Positions 32,845 through 41,074 of a stretch of DNA of 56,887 nucleotides are shown here, in pieces. The position numbers were made by a program, and so were the translations under genes. Each line of letters opens with the position of its first letter. The stretch's first letter is position 1. Origin of the DNA: Pseudonocardia kujensis (GTDB taxonomy: Bacteria > Actinomycetota > Actinomycetes > Mycobacteriales > Pseudonocardiaceae); contig NZ_JAJSOK010000049.1 of the NCBI RefSeq assembly GCF_021283305.1, positions 1 through 56,887 on the forward strand. Reading direction: 5' to 3'. The notes beneath the pieces were generated by a model, which saw only the letters and a program-made list of their open reading frames with translations, had not been told where the DNA came from and did not search any database.

Positions 32845-34524
32845 TCAGCCGCGACCGCGGAGGGTGCGGTAGCGGCGGATGAGCGCGGCGGTGGAGGCGT
32901 CGAGTGCGGAGTAGTCCGGGTCGTCGCCGTAGAGGGCGGGGCCGAACTGGCGGGCCATCACCTTGCCCAGTTCGACGCCCCATTGGTCGAAGCTGTCGAT
33001 GCCCCAGATCGTGCCCTCGACGAAGGTCTGGTGCTCGTAGAAGGCGATGATCTGGCCCAACGTGGACGGCGTGAGCTTGGGCGCGAGGATCGTCGACGTC
33101 GGCCGGTTGCCCGGCATGACCTTGTGCGGCACCACGTCGGCCGGCGTGCCCTCGGCCTCGATCTCCTCCTTCGTCCTGCCGAAGGCGAGCGCGGCCGTCT
33201 GCGCGAACAGGTTGGACATGAACAGGTCGTGCATGTCCGCCCCACCCTCGCCCGGCAGGTCGTGGTTCGGCTCGGCGAAGCCGATGAAGTCCGCGGGCAC
33301 GAGCCGGGTTCCCTGGTGGAGCAGCTGGTAGAAGGCGTGCTGGCCGTTCGTGCCGGGCTCGCCCCAGAAGATCTCGCCGGTGTCGTAGCCGACCACGGGG
33401 GTGCCGTCGGCGCGGACCGACTTGCCGTTGCTCTCCATGGTGAGCTGCTGCAGGTAGGCGGGCAGCCGGTGCAGGTACTGGGAGTACGGCAGCACCGCGT
33501 GGGTCTGGGCGCCGAAGAAGTCCGTGTACCAGACGTTGAGCAGGCCGCTGATCACCGGGAGGTTCTCGGTCAGCGGGGCCGTGCGGAAGTGCTCGTCCAT
33601 CGCGTGCATTCCGGCGAGGAACTCCGAGAAGCCCTCCTGGCCGATCGCGACCATGAGGGAGAGCCCGATCGCGGAGTCGACGGAGTAGCGGCCGCCGACC
33701 CAGTCCCAGAAGCCGAACATGTTGGCCTCGTCGATGCCGAACTCGCGGACCTTCTGCGCGTTCGTCGACACGGCCACGAAGTGCCGCGGGATCGCCTTCT
33801 CGGCGGGGACGTCTCCCGGCAGGCCGTCGACCAGCCAGGTCCGCGCGTTGCGGGCGTTGGTCAGCGTCTCCAGCGTGGTGAAGGTCTTGGACGAGACGAT
33901 GAACAGCGTGGTCGCCGGGTCGAGGTCGCGGGTGGTCTCGACGAGGTCGGTCGGGTCGATGTTCGAGACGAACCGGCACTCGATCCCCCGGTCCGAGTAG
34001 TCCTTGAGCGCCTCGTACGCCATGACGGGGCCGAGGTCCGAGCCGCCGATCCCGATGTTCACGACGGTGCGGATGGGCTCGCCGGTGGCCCCGGTCCACT
34101 CGCCGTCGCGGACGCGGGTGCTGAACTCGCCCATCCGGCGGAGCACGGCGTGCACGTCGGCGACGACGTCCTGACCGTCGACGGTCAGCGAGGCGTCCAC
34201 GGGCAGCCGCAGCGCGGTGTGCAGCACCGCCCGGTCCTCGCTGGTGTTGATGTGCTCGCCGGAGAACATCGCGGCGATCCGGTCCGGCAGGCCGGCGGCC
34301 TCGGCCAGCGCGACCAGCTTCGGCAGCGTCTCGGCGGTGATCCGGTGCTTCGAGTAGTCGAGGACGAGGTCGGCGCCCTGGACGGTCATCGCCTCCACCC
34401 GGGCGGGGTCGGCGTCGAACAGCTCGCGCAGGTGCGCCGGCTCGACGGCCGCGTGGTGCTCGGTCAGGGCCGCCCACTCCGCGGTCGCGGTGATGTCTCG
34501 GGGGATGTCCACGCCGGACATCAT
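32845..34524 (-). CDS. pgi: glucose-6-phosphate isomerase
   Basis: Cytosolic glycolytic/gluconeogenic enzyme of 559 aa interconverting glucose 6-phosphate and fructose 6-phosphate. Signatures: INTSEDRAVLHTALR, GIGGSDLGPVMAYEAL, SKTFTTLETLTNA, FWDWVGGRYS and the C-terminal SFDQWGVELGK. Two adjacent ATGs (34524, 34521) are possible starts. Divergent from the small gene at 34782; no clear promoter is seen in the 257-nt gap. Confidence 0.96.
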   Translation of the reverse strand: MMSGVDIPRDITATAEWAALTEHHAAVEPAHLRELFDADPARVEAMTVQGADLVLDYSKHRITAETLPKLVALAEAAGLPDRIAAMFSGEHINTSEDRAVLHTALRLPVDASLTVDGQDVVADVHAVLRRMGEFSTRVRDGEWTGATGEPIRTVVNIGIGGSDLGPVMAYEALKDYSDRGIECRFVSNIDPTDLVETTRDLDPATTLFIVSSKTFTTLETLTNARNARTWLVDGLPGDVPAEKAIPRHFVAVSTNAQKVREFGIDEANMFGFWDWVGGRYSVDSAIGLSLMVAIGQEGFSEFLAGMHAMDEHFRTAPLTENLPVISGLLNVWYTDFFGAQTHAVLPYSQYLHRLPAYLQQLTMESNGKSVRADGTPVVGYDTGEIFWGEPGTNGQHAFYQLLHQGTRLVPADFIGFAEPNHDLPGEGGADMHDLFMSNLFAQTAALAFGRTKEEIEAEGTPADVVPHKVMPGNRPTSTILAPKLTPSTLGQIIAFYEHQTFVEGTIWGIDSFDQWGVELGKVMARQFGPALYGDDPDYSALDASTAALIRRYRTLRGRG

Positions 34525-34740
34525 GCCCGCGACGGGCGTGCCTGACACGTCCCGAGGACGGCGGCGCGGCGGGCGGTGCGGCCTGCCGCGCGGGGGCGGT
34601 GCCGAGGCGGTTTCGGGGTGCCGCGGGGTGTGATCGCAGCGTGGTCGCGGTGTGGCTAGCACGAGGCCGGGTGTGGTGGCGGCGTGCTGTCCGGCGCGGG
34701 TCCGCCCGCGATCTCCTGGGACCCGTCAGCGAGACCCGCA

Positions 34741-34772
34741 CTGCGCACCCCCGAAACTGCACACCCCCGAAG
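34741..34772 (+). repeat. 16-bp tandem duplication upstream of gene 34782
   Basis: CTGCGCACCCCCGAAA is followed directly by CTGCACACCCCCGAAG, two imperfect 16-bp units ending at the AAGGAG ribosome site. Possible operator or slippage product. Confidence 0.6.
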
Positions 34773-34781
34773 GAGCATCCC

Positions 34782-35213
34782 GTGAGCGAGCAGCCCGTCC
34801 CCGCCGCCGGCGACACCGGTTCCGCCGTCCTCGCCAGCCCCGCCTGGGTCATCGGCGGCCTGCGCAACCGTCCCGGCTACCTGGTGACCGCCGCCGGCCG
34901 GATCGCCTTCACCGACGGCGAGGAGACCCTGTTCGACGTCCCGCTCGCCGAGGTCTCCGGCGTCACCTACCCCTGGTACTGGTTCGGCGGTGGCTTCAAG
35001 GCCAGGATCGCGGGCCGGACCGTGAAGATCACCTTCGTGAAGCCGAACGGCATGCCGAGCCCGGACCCGTCGGCGCTCGAGCTCGGCCTCTCCGCGCTCG
35101 GCGTCGCGGCCGCGTTCGAGGGCGTCGGGCACGTCGGTGACCTGGCCGGGCTGGCCTGGATCGCGCCGGGTCGGCGGGCCACCGCACAGTGGCGGGAGGT
35201 CCTGCCGACCTGA
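34782..35213 (+). CDS. hypothetical protein, possible PH-like fold
   Basis: Protein of 143 aa that I do not recognise. GTG start with AAGGAG 6 nt upstream. It is predicted to be all-beta with a final helix: repeated short strands (YLVTAAGRIAFTDGEETLFD, VTYPWYWFGGGFKARIAG, RTVKITFVKP) resemble GRAM/bacterial PH-like domains that bind lipids or proteins. No signal peptide or transmembrane helix, so cytosolic. It stands alone, divergent from pgi. Confidence 0.75.
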   Translation: MSEQPVPAAGDTGSAVLASPAWVIGGLRNRPGYLVTAAGRIAFTDGEETLFDVPLAEVSGVTYPWYWFGGGFKARIAGRTVKITFVKPNGMPSPDPSALELGLSALGVAAAFEGVGHVGDLAGLAWIAPGRRATAQWREVLPT

Positions 35214-35509
35214 CGAGGCGGACCCCTCCGGCCCCTCCCGTCCACGGGTGTTCCCCCGCTCGCCGACGCCGATCCACCCGGGTGGGTGGCCGCGGCGCGC
35301 CGACCAGCGGGGGAGTCGCAGAGACGAACGGTCCGTAACCATGCGCGCCGGGTTTCGTTACACGGACGAGTGGTTCGCACGTGCTGTTCATCGCGTGCGG
35401 ACGACGGACCACCGCAGGAACCGCTGTTCGGCCTACACCTCGCCGCACTCCGGTCTAACTTCGTCACTCACCGCGGTATGCCGACGACCCGTAGTCAGGA
35501 GAGGTCCCG
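35214..35509. other. intergenic leader before DoxX gene
   Basis: About 300 nt without a gene. It contains a perfect palindrome CCACCCGGGTGG (35274-35285), possibly the terminator of the preceding gene, and an inverted pair GTAAC (35335-35339)/GTTAC (35357-35361) that could be a regulator site for the DoxX gene. Confidence 0.4.
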
Positions 35510-36361
35510 ATGTTGACCCGTTCGCTCCCCGAACCCGCGAGGCACGTGCTCATCCTGATCGCGCGGCTCACGGTGTCCTTCATCATGCTGGCGCACGTCT
35601 GGCAGAGCTTCTTCCAGGCGGGGTTCGGGACGGCCACCGACCAGTTCACGAACTTCGGCATCCCGCTGGCCATCGTCGCGACGGCGTTCACCCTGGTCGT
35701 GGAGCTCATCGGGTCGATCCTCATCGCGGTCGGACTCTTCGTGCCCTGGGCCGCGGCGGGCATGGCGTTCGTGATGTACGGCGCCATCTGGTTCGTGCAC
35801 GGCGCGCACGGCGTGTTCGTGAAGAACAACGGCTTCGAGCTCGTCGCCCTCATCGCGGGCATCGTGCTGGCGATCGCCGCCTTCGGCCCCGGCCGCTACA
35901 GCCTCGACCACCTGATCTTCGAGCGGAAGCGGCAGGCGGACGTGCCCGCGCCGGTCGACGTGAGCTCCGACCCCAACGGGGTGCCGATCGCCCCCGCCCC
36001 CGCCGCGTTCGCCGCCCGCCCGGCCCCGCGGTGGGACGCGCCGCAGCAGTGGACGGACGAGCACCGGCAGGCCGCGCCCGCCCCGCGCTGGGACGCCGAG
36101 GCGTCCGGGCAGGCCCCGCACCAGCCGGCGCGGGTCTCGGCCGCCCGCTCCTTCTCCCTGTGGGACGACGGCCGGGCCGGCCACCCCGCCGAGGCCCCGG
36201 CCCCGCGTCGGATGCCCACGGCGTACACCAACTCGTCCGGCCAGCCCGGCGCCCGGCACGCCGTGCACCCCGCGGCCCCGTCCGTCGACTACGCGGACTA
36301 CGCCGACCCGCACACCGGCCCACAGGCCCACCTCGACGCCGCGCCGCGCGAGCAGCACTGA
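35510..36361 (+). CDS. DoxX-family membrane protein
   Basis: Protein of 283 aa. The first 140 residues form a four-helix DoxX-like membrane domain (LTVSFIMLAHVWQSFFQAG, then FTLVVELIGSILIAVGLFVP). The last 130 residues are a hydrophilic Pro/Ala-rich cytosolic tail with two RWDA repeats (PRWDAPQQW, PRWDAEASG) and a Tyr/Asp-rich end (VDYADYADPH). DoxX proteins often act in redox or sulfur contexts; the role here is unknown. ATG with AGGAGAGG 5 nt upstream. Followed by two hairpins. Confidence 0.85.
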   Translation: MLTRSLPEPARHVLILIARLTVSFIMLAHVWQSFFQAGFGTATDQFTNFGIPLAIVATAFTLVVELIGSILIAVGLFVPWAAAGMAFVMYGAIWFVHGAHGVFVKNNGFELVALIAGIVLAIAAFGPGRYSLDHLIFERKRQADVPAPVDVSSDPNGVPIAPAPAAFAARPAPRWDAPQQWTDEHRQAAPAPRWDAEASGQAPHQPARVSAARSFSLWDDGRAGHPAEAPAPRRMPTAYTNSSGQPGARHAVHPAAPSVDYADYADPHTGPQAHLDAAPREQH

Positions 36362-36368
36362 CCCGGCG

Positions 36369-36394
36369 CTGCTCCGGCACCGTCACCGGAGCAG
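36369..36394 (+). terminator. terminator after DoxX gene
   Basis: Perfect 9-bp arms CTGCTCCGG (36369-36377) and CCGGAGCAG (36386-36394), 7 nt past the stop codon. Confidence 0.7.
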
Positions 36395-36411
36395 CTCGAC
36401 CCCTCCCGACC

Positions 36412-36477
36412 AGGGCCCCGCGGCCCGGTCCGCCCCGCCGCCCGCGACCGCGGCGGGACGCCCGGCCGCGGGGCCCT
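36412..36477. repeat. 66-nt long inverted repeat
   Basis: Perfect 14-bp arms AGGGCCCCGCGGCC (36412-36425) and GGCCGCGGGGCCCT (36464-36477). The 38-nt loop itself contains a CCGCCG/CGGCGG stem. It lies between the DoxX terminator and the kinase gene, in addition to a normal terminator. Confidence 0.75.
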
Positions 36478-36552
36478 CGTCGTTCCGGCAGGTCGGGGCG
36501 ACGACCGCAGGCGCTGCGGGGGATCATGGGCAGCGGAACGAGGAGGGATCGC

Positions 36553-37410
36553 GTGCTGCGCCACGTCACGGCGACCCGCTACGTCACGCCGCTGCGTGAG
36601 GGCGGCTCGCTGCCAGGCCTGATGGAGGCCGACGACCTGGGCACCTACGTCGTGAAGTACCACGGCGCGGGGCAGGGCCGGAAGGTCCTGGTCGCCGAGA
36701 TCGTCGCCGGCGAGCTGGCCCGGGAGCTGGGCCTGCCGGTGCCGGAGCTGGTCACGGTGGACCTGGACCCCGAGCTGGGGCTCGCCGAGCCGGACCAGGA
36801 GGTGCAGGACCTGCTGCACCGCTCCGCCGGGCTGAACCTTGGCCTGGACTACCTGCCCGGCGCGCTGGACTTCGACCCGCTCGCCTTCGACCCGGGCCCG
36901 GAGTTCGCCGGCCGGGTGCTGTGGTTCGACGCGCTCGTCGGCAACGTCGACCGTTCCTGGCGCAACGCGAACATGCTGCTCTGGCACCGGGCCCCGTACC
37001 TGATCGACCACGGGGCCACGCTGACCTTCCACCACGGCTGGGCGCGGACGCTGGCCGACCCGGCCGCGGTCGCCGCCCGCCCGTTCGACGCCGGCGACCA
37101 CGTCCTGCTCGGCTCCTCGCCGGACCTCGAGGTCGCCGACGCCGCCCTCGCGCCGCTGGTCACCGCGCCGGCGGTCGAGCGCGCCGCCGCGGCGGTGCCG
37201 GACGAGTGGCTGGCCGACGAGCCCGGGTTCGCGGGTCCGGCGGAGGTGCGCGCCGCCTACGCCGAGATCCTCACCGCGCGCGTCGCGGCCCGGGAGGCCT
37301 GGCTGCCGGCCGTGCGGGCGGAGGCCGCGACCGGCCGTCCGCGCCCGATCACCCGCACCGGCCGCCCGCCGGCGTGGCTGGCCGCACGGCTGCCGAAGGT
37401 GGACCGGTGA
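36553..37410 (+). CDS. HipA-like kinase domain protein
   Basis: HipA_2-type protein of 285 aa. The N-lobe has YVVKYHGAGQG (Lys of the ATP site) and EIVAGELARELGLPVPE. The catalytic loop GNVDRSWRNANML is near residues 130-142, with Asp133 and Asn138/Asn140, and the metal Asp is Asp152 in YLIDHGAT (DHG in place of DFG). It resembles the HipA serine/threonine kinase core without the N-subdomain and without a HipB partner. GTG 36553 follows AGGAGG by 6 nt. Coupled by a GTGA overlap to a DUF3037 gene. Biological role unknown. Confidence 0.82.
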   Translation: MLRHVTATRYVTPLREGGSLPGLMEADDLGTYVVKYHGAGQGRKVLVAEIVAGELARELGLPVPELVTVDLDPELGLAEPDQEVQDLLHRSAGLNLGLDYLPGALDFDPLAFDPGPEFAGRVLWFDALVGNVDRSWRNANMLLWHRAPYLIDHGATLTFHHGWARTLADPAAVAARPFDAGDHVLLGSSPDLEVADAALAPLVTAPAVERAAAAVPDEWLADEPGFAGPAEVRAAYAEILTARVAAREAWLPAVRAEAATGRPRPITRTGRPPAWLAARLPKVDR

Positions 37411-37844
37411 GCAGGGCGAACGGCCTCGAGGTCTACGAGTACGCGGTGCTGCAGGTCGTGCCGCGGCCCGAGCGCGGCGAGACGATGAACGCCGGCGTGC
37501 TCGTCTACTGCCGGGCGAAGGACTTCCTGGGGGGCCGGGTGCACCTGGACCGGGAGCGGCTGCGTGCCCTCGACCCGAATGCCGACGCCGAGGCGATCGC
37601 CGACGCCCTCGAGGTCGCCGCCGCCGTCTGCGCCCTACCCACTCCGCCCCGCGCCGACCGGCGGACGGAGGGGGCGCTGGCCGCGTCGGGCCCCGGCGCG
37701 GGGGAGGACCTCGGCCGCCGCTTCCGCCGGCTCACCGCCCCGCGCAGCACGGTCGTGCGGCCCGGCCCCGTGCACAGCGGGCTCACGGCGGACCCGGCCG
37801 CCGAGCCGGCCCGCCTGCTCGCTGCCCTGGTCCTGCCCCTGTGA
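37407..37844 (+). CDS. DUF3037 family protein
   Basis: Protein of 145 aa matching the DUF3037 start pattern (YEYAVLQVVPRPERGETMNAGVLVYC). Unknown function. DUF3037 genes are repeatedly found directly after HipA-like kinases, and here GTG 37407 overlaps the kinase TGA, implying a two-component module. No membrane segments. The C-terminus is Arg/Pro-rich. Confidence 0.82.
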   Translation: MSRANGLEVYEYAVLQVVPRPERGETMNAGVLVYCRAKDFLGGRVHLDRERLRALDPNADAEAIADALEVAAAVCALPTPPRADRRTEGALAASGPGAGEDLGRRFRRLTAPRSTVVRPGPVHSGLTADPAAEPARLLAALVLPL

Positions 37845-37906
37845 GGCACGGGAGTGGCGATCGTCGCAATGGCGTTGATCGCCGGTCACAGGGCAAGGTG
37901 ACGGGC

Positions 37907-38980
37907 ATGAGCGGATCGACGCCGATCGCCACCGACCCCGTCCCCGCCGCGGCGCTCACCGCGTGGCTGCGCGCCGAAGTCCCCGACATCGCGACCGGAC
38001 CGGAGCCCGTCGAGGTCACGCGGATCTCCGGTGGGCACTCGAACCTGACCTACCGGGTCGTCGACGCCGCCGGCACGCCGTGGGCCCTGCGCCGCCCGCC
38101 CACCGGCGGGGTGCTCGCCACCGCGCACGACATGAGCCGCGAGTGGCGGTTCATCGCCGCGCTGGCCGACACACCCGTGCCGGTCCCGCGGGCCGTCGCG
38201 TTCTGCTCGGACCACTCCGTGATAGGCGCCGACTTCTACCTCATGGGATTCGTGGACGGCGTCGTGCCCGGCGACGTGGAGGCCGGCGCCGTCATGCCCG
38301 TCGAGAGCCGCCACGCCGCCGGCCTGGCGGTCGCCGACGTGCTCGCCGAGCTGCACGCGGTCGACCCCGACGCCGTCGGCCTGGGGGAGCTGCGCCGGCC
38401 CGGCAGCTACCTGGAGCGGCAGCTGCGCCGCTGGCACCGGCAGGCGCACGACTCGGCCGTCGAGGACCTGTCCGTGGTCGACGAGGGGCACCGGCTGCTC
38501 GTCGAACGCCGCCCGGTCGACGAGGAGCTGACCATCGCGCACGGCGACTACCGGCCCGGGAACCTGTCCTTCGGCCCGGACGGGCGCATCGGCGCGATCT
38601 TCGACTGGGAGCTCGCGACGCTCGGCGAGCCGCTCGCCGACCTCGGCTACCTGCTCGCCTCGTGGGGGCGCCCGGGCGACACCGTCAGGGAGATCACCTC
38701 GGGCCCGACCACCCTCGAGGGCTGGCCGGAGCGCGAGGAGATCCTGGCGCGCTACGCCGAGCGCTCGGGCCGCGGCGACCGGATCGCCGGGCAGGCGGAC
38801 TACTTCGAGGCCTTCGCCCGGTGGCGCTCGGCGTGTATCGGCGCGGGCGTCTACACCCGGTACGCCGCCGGGCACATGGGCGACGCCACGGAGGACCCGG
38901 AGACGGCGCGGTCGCGGCTGGCGAACCTGCAGGAACAGGCCACCGCGGCCGTACAGATCCTGCACCGGAGCGCGGGTTAG
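37907..38980 (+). CDS. APH-family phosphotransferase (ACAD10/11-type)
   Basis: Aminoglycoside phosphotransferase-fold kinase of 357 aa, the free-standing form of the kinase-like domain found in ACAD10/ACAD11. Catalytic loop HGDYRPGNLSF and the DFG-equivalent IFDWELATLGEPLADLGYLL are intact. The N-lobe contains GGHSNLTYRVVD. In actinobacteria such genes are linked to 4-hydroxy fatty acid or acyl-CoA catabolism, so an acyl-CoA substrate is more likely than an antibiotic. ATG 37907; its TAG stop forms part of the next gene's -10 box. Confidence 0.87.
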   Translation: MSGSTPIATDPVPAAALTAWLRAEVPDIATGPEPVEVTRISGGHSNLTYRVVDAAGTPWALRRPPTGGVLATAHDMSREWRFIAALADTPVPVPRAVAFCSDHSVIGADFYLMGFVDGVVPGDVEAGAVMPVESRHAAGLAVADVLAELHAVDPDAVGLGELRRPGSYLERQLRRWHRQAHDSAVEDLSVVDEGHRLLVERRPVDEELTIAHGDYRPGNLSFGPDGRIGAIFDWELATLGEPLADLGYLLASWGRPGDTVREITSGPTTLEGWPEREEILARYAERSGRGDRIAGQADYFEAFARWRSACIGAGVYTRYAAGHMGDATEDPETARSRLANLQEQATAAVQILHRSAG

Positions 38981-38983
38981 GGT
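38978..38983 (+). promoter_or_regulatory. -10 box of LysE gene, overlapping upstream stop codon
   Basis: TAGGGT, 6 nt before GTG 38990. Its TAG is the stop codon of the phosphotransferase gene. Confidence 0.5.
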
Positions 38984-38989
38984 CGGCGG

Positions 38990-39616
38990 GTGACCTGGGG
39001 TTCCTACGGCGCCTACCTGGGCATCGCCGTTCTGCTCGTGCTCGCCCCGGGGCCGGACACGCTCGTCCTGCTCCGCAACGCCCTGGCCGGTGGCCGGCGC
39101 GGCGGGCTGCTCGCGTGCGCGGGGATCCTCGCCGGGAACCTGCTGCAGGGCAGCGCGGCGGCCTTCGGGCTCGGCGTGCTCGTCGCGAGCTCCCGCCCGC
39201 TGTTCGAGACGCTGCGCTGGGCGGGCGTGGCGTACCTGCTGTTCCTCGCCGTGCAGGCGCTGCGCGGGGCGTGGCGCGGGGACTACGCGGCGCTCACCGA
39301 GTTCGTCGAGAAGCGCCGAGGGCAGGGATTCCGCCGCTTCCGCGAGGGCTTCCTGTCCAACGTGACCAACCCGAAGGTGCTGGTCATGTACCTGTCCGTG
39401 CTGCCCCAGTTCCTGGTCCCGGGCGTCACGACCACGGCCGACGCGTTGCTGCTCGCCTACACCGTCGGCGTGCTGGGCGCGGTGTGGCTCCTCGGGCTGG
39501 TGTTCGTGGTGCACCGGGTGCGGGCGTGGCTGAGCAAGCGGCGGGTACGCCGCGCGATCGACGCGGTGACCGGGACGGCGCTGGTCGGGTTCGGGCTGGC
39601 GCTGGCCGCCGAATAG
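38990..39616 (+). CDS. LysE/RhtB family amino acid exporter
   Basis: Membrane exporter of 208 aa with about six hydrophobic segments. The N-terminal APGPDTLVLLRNALAGGRRGG is the LysE/RhtB signature, and GFLSNVTNPKVLVMYLSVLPQF is the second conserved block. Exports an amino acid or homoserine-lactone-like compound; the cargo is unknown. GTG start set by the leaderless -10. Convergent with gadB. Confidence 0.9.
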   Translation: MTWGSYGAYLGIAVLLVLAPGPDTLVLLRNALAGGRRGGLLACAGILAGNLLQGSAAAFGLGVLVASSRPLFETLRWAGVAYLLFLAVQALRGAWRGDYAALTEFVEKRRGQGFRRFREGFLSNVTNPKVLVMYLSVLPQFLVPGVTTTADALLLAYTVGVLGAVWLLGLVFVVHRVRAWLSKRRVRRAIDAVTGTALVGFGLALAAE

Positions 39617-39657
39617 CCCCTGGCTACCGAGCAGGGCGCCGGCCCCCGCGGAGCGCG

Positions 39658-41061
39658 CTACCGGACCACCGGCTTCCCCGTGCCGTGTGCGAAGGTCGCC
39701 GACTCCGGGCCGCGCTGCGGGGCGCTCTGCTTGCTCAGCTGCTCGAGGGAGCGCCGCAGGTCGTCGAACAGCAGGCTCGCCAGGTCGTGGCTGAACCCGT
39801 TGCGCACCACGATCCGCAGCGCCGCGATGTCCTCGCGTTCGGGCGGGAAGGTGTAGGCCGGGACGAGCCAGCCGCGCTCGCGCAGGGCCGCCGACACGTC
39901 GAACGCCGAGAAGGGCTGTCCTTCGGCCACGGTGAAGGCGAAGACCGGCAGCTGCGACCCGTCCGAGAGCAGACGGAACGGGCCCAGCCCGGCGATCGCC
40001 GACGACAGCGTGGTCGCGACGTCGCGACAAGTCTGCTGGACGCGCGCGAAGCCGGCCTGGCCCAGCCGCACGAACTGGAAGTACTGCGCGATCACCTGGC
40101 CGGCGGGCCGGGAGAAGTTCAGCGCGAAGGTCGGCATGTCGCCGCCCAGGTAGTTGACCCGGAACACGAGGTCCTCGGGAAGCGCGTCCTCGTCGCGCCA
40201 CAGCGCCCAGCCGACGCCCGGGTAGACCAGGCCGTACTTGTGCCCCGAGGTGTTGATCGACGCCACCCGCGGCAGCCGGAAGTCCCACACCAGCTCCGGG
40301 TCGCAGAAGGGCGCGATCATCGCGCCGGAGGCGCCGTCGACGTGGACGGGGATGCTCAGCCCGGTGCGGGCCTGCAGGTCGTCGAGCGCGGCGCAGACCT
40401 CCTCGACCGGTTCGTAGCTGCCGTCGAAGGTCGAGCCCAGCACCACGACCACGCCGATCGTGTTCTCGTCGCAGAGCGCCACGGCCTCGGCCGCGCCCAG
40501 GTGCAGCCGGTCGCCCTCCATGGGGACGAGCCGCGGCTCGACCTCGAAGTAGTTGGCGAACTTCTCCCAGCAGATCTGGACGTTGATGCCCATGACGATG
40601 TTGGGGCGCGCGGTGTCCTTGCCCTCCGACCGCCGCCGGGCCTGCCAACGCCGCTTGAGCGCGAGCCCGCCGAGCATGCACGCCTCGCTGGACCCCGTCG
40701 TCGAGCAGCCGATCGCGCGGGCCGGGTCCGGCGCGTTCCACAGGTCGGCGAGCATCCGCACGCAGCGCTGCTCGATGTCGGCGGTCCGCGGGTACTCGTC
40801 CTTGTCGATGATGTTCTTGTCGAACGACTCGGACATCAGCCGCTGGGCGGCCTCCTCCTCCCACGTGGTGACGAACGTGGCGAGGTTGAGCCGCGCGTTG
40901 CCGTCGAGCATCAGCTCGTCGTGCACGATCTGGTACGCGACCTGGGGATCGAGCCCGGACTCCGGCAGCTCGTAGCGGGGTACGGTGATGGGCTCCGCGC
41001 CGAGGACCGGGTTCGCGACGACCGGCTCGTCGCCGGGCTCGCGGCGTCGATGTGTGGGCAT
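39658..41061 (-). CDS. gadB: glutamate decarboxylase
   Basis: PLP-dependent group II decarboxylase of 467 aa converting glutamate to GABA and CO2, consuming a proton. The PLP lysine is in SINTSGHKYGLVYPG. Other signatures are IGCSTTGSSEACMLGGLALKR and VHVDGASGAMIAPF. The C-terminal tail (after LRRSLEQLS) is short, as in GadB proteins. ATG with TAGGGT 7 nt upstream. There is no GABA antiporter in the window; the nearby LysE-type exporter is convergent and not an obvious partner. Confidence 0.93.
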   Translation of the reverse strand: MPTHRRREPGDEPVVANPVLGAEPITVPRYELPESGLDPQVAYQIVHDELMLDGNARLNLATFVTTWEEEAAQRLMSESFDKNIIDKDEYPRTADIEQRCVRMLADLWNAPDPARAIGCSTTGSSEACMLGGLALKRRWQARRRSEGKDTARPNIVMGINVQICWEKFANYFEVEPRLVPMEGDRLHLGAAEAVALCDENTIGVVVVLGSTFDGSYEPVEEVCAALDDLQARTGLSIPVHVDGASGAMIAPFCDPELVWDFRLPRVASINTSGHKYGLVYPGVGWALWRDEDALPEDLVFRVNYLGGDMPTFALNFSRPAGQVIAQYFQFVRLGQAGFARVQQTCRDVATTLSSAIAGLGPFRLLSDGSQLPVFAFTVAEGQPFSAFDVSAALRERGWLVPAYTFPPEREDIAALRIVVRNGFSHDLASLLFDDLRRSLEQLSKQSAPQRGPESATFAHGTGKPVVR

Positions 41062-41068
41062 CCCCACG

Positions 41069-41074
41069 ACCCTA
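41069..41074 (-). promoter_or_regulatory. -10 box of gadB, overlapping upstream stop codon
   Basis: TAGGGT on the minus strand, 7 nt before the gadB ATG. Its TAG is the stop codon of the polysaccharide deacetylase gene. Confidence 0.5.

Noticed and set aside
37907..38980. Aminoglycoside resistance kinase
   Set aside because: APH fold is clear, but the sequence fits the ACAD10/11-type acyl kinase group more than antibiotic phosphotransferases.
38990..41061. Acid-resistance gad system with the LysE protein as GABA exporter
   Set aside because: The genes are convergent, LysE proteins are not GadC antiporters, and no regulator links them.
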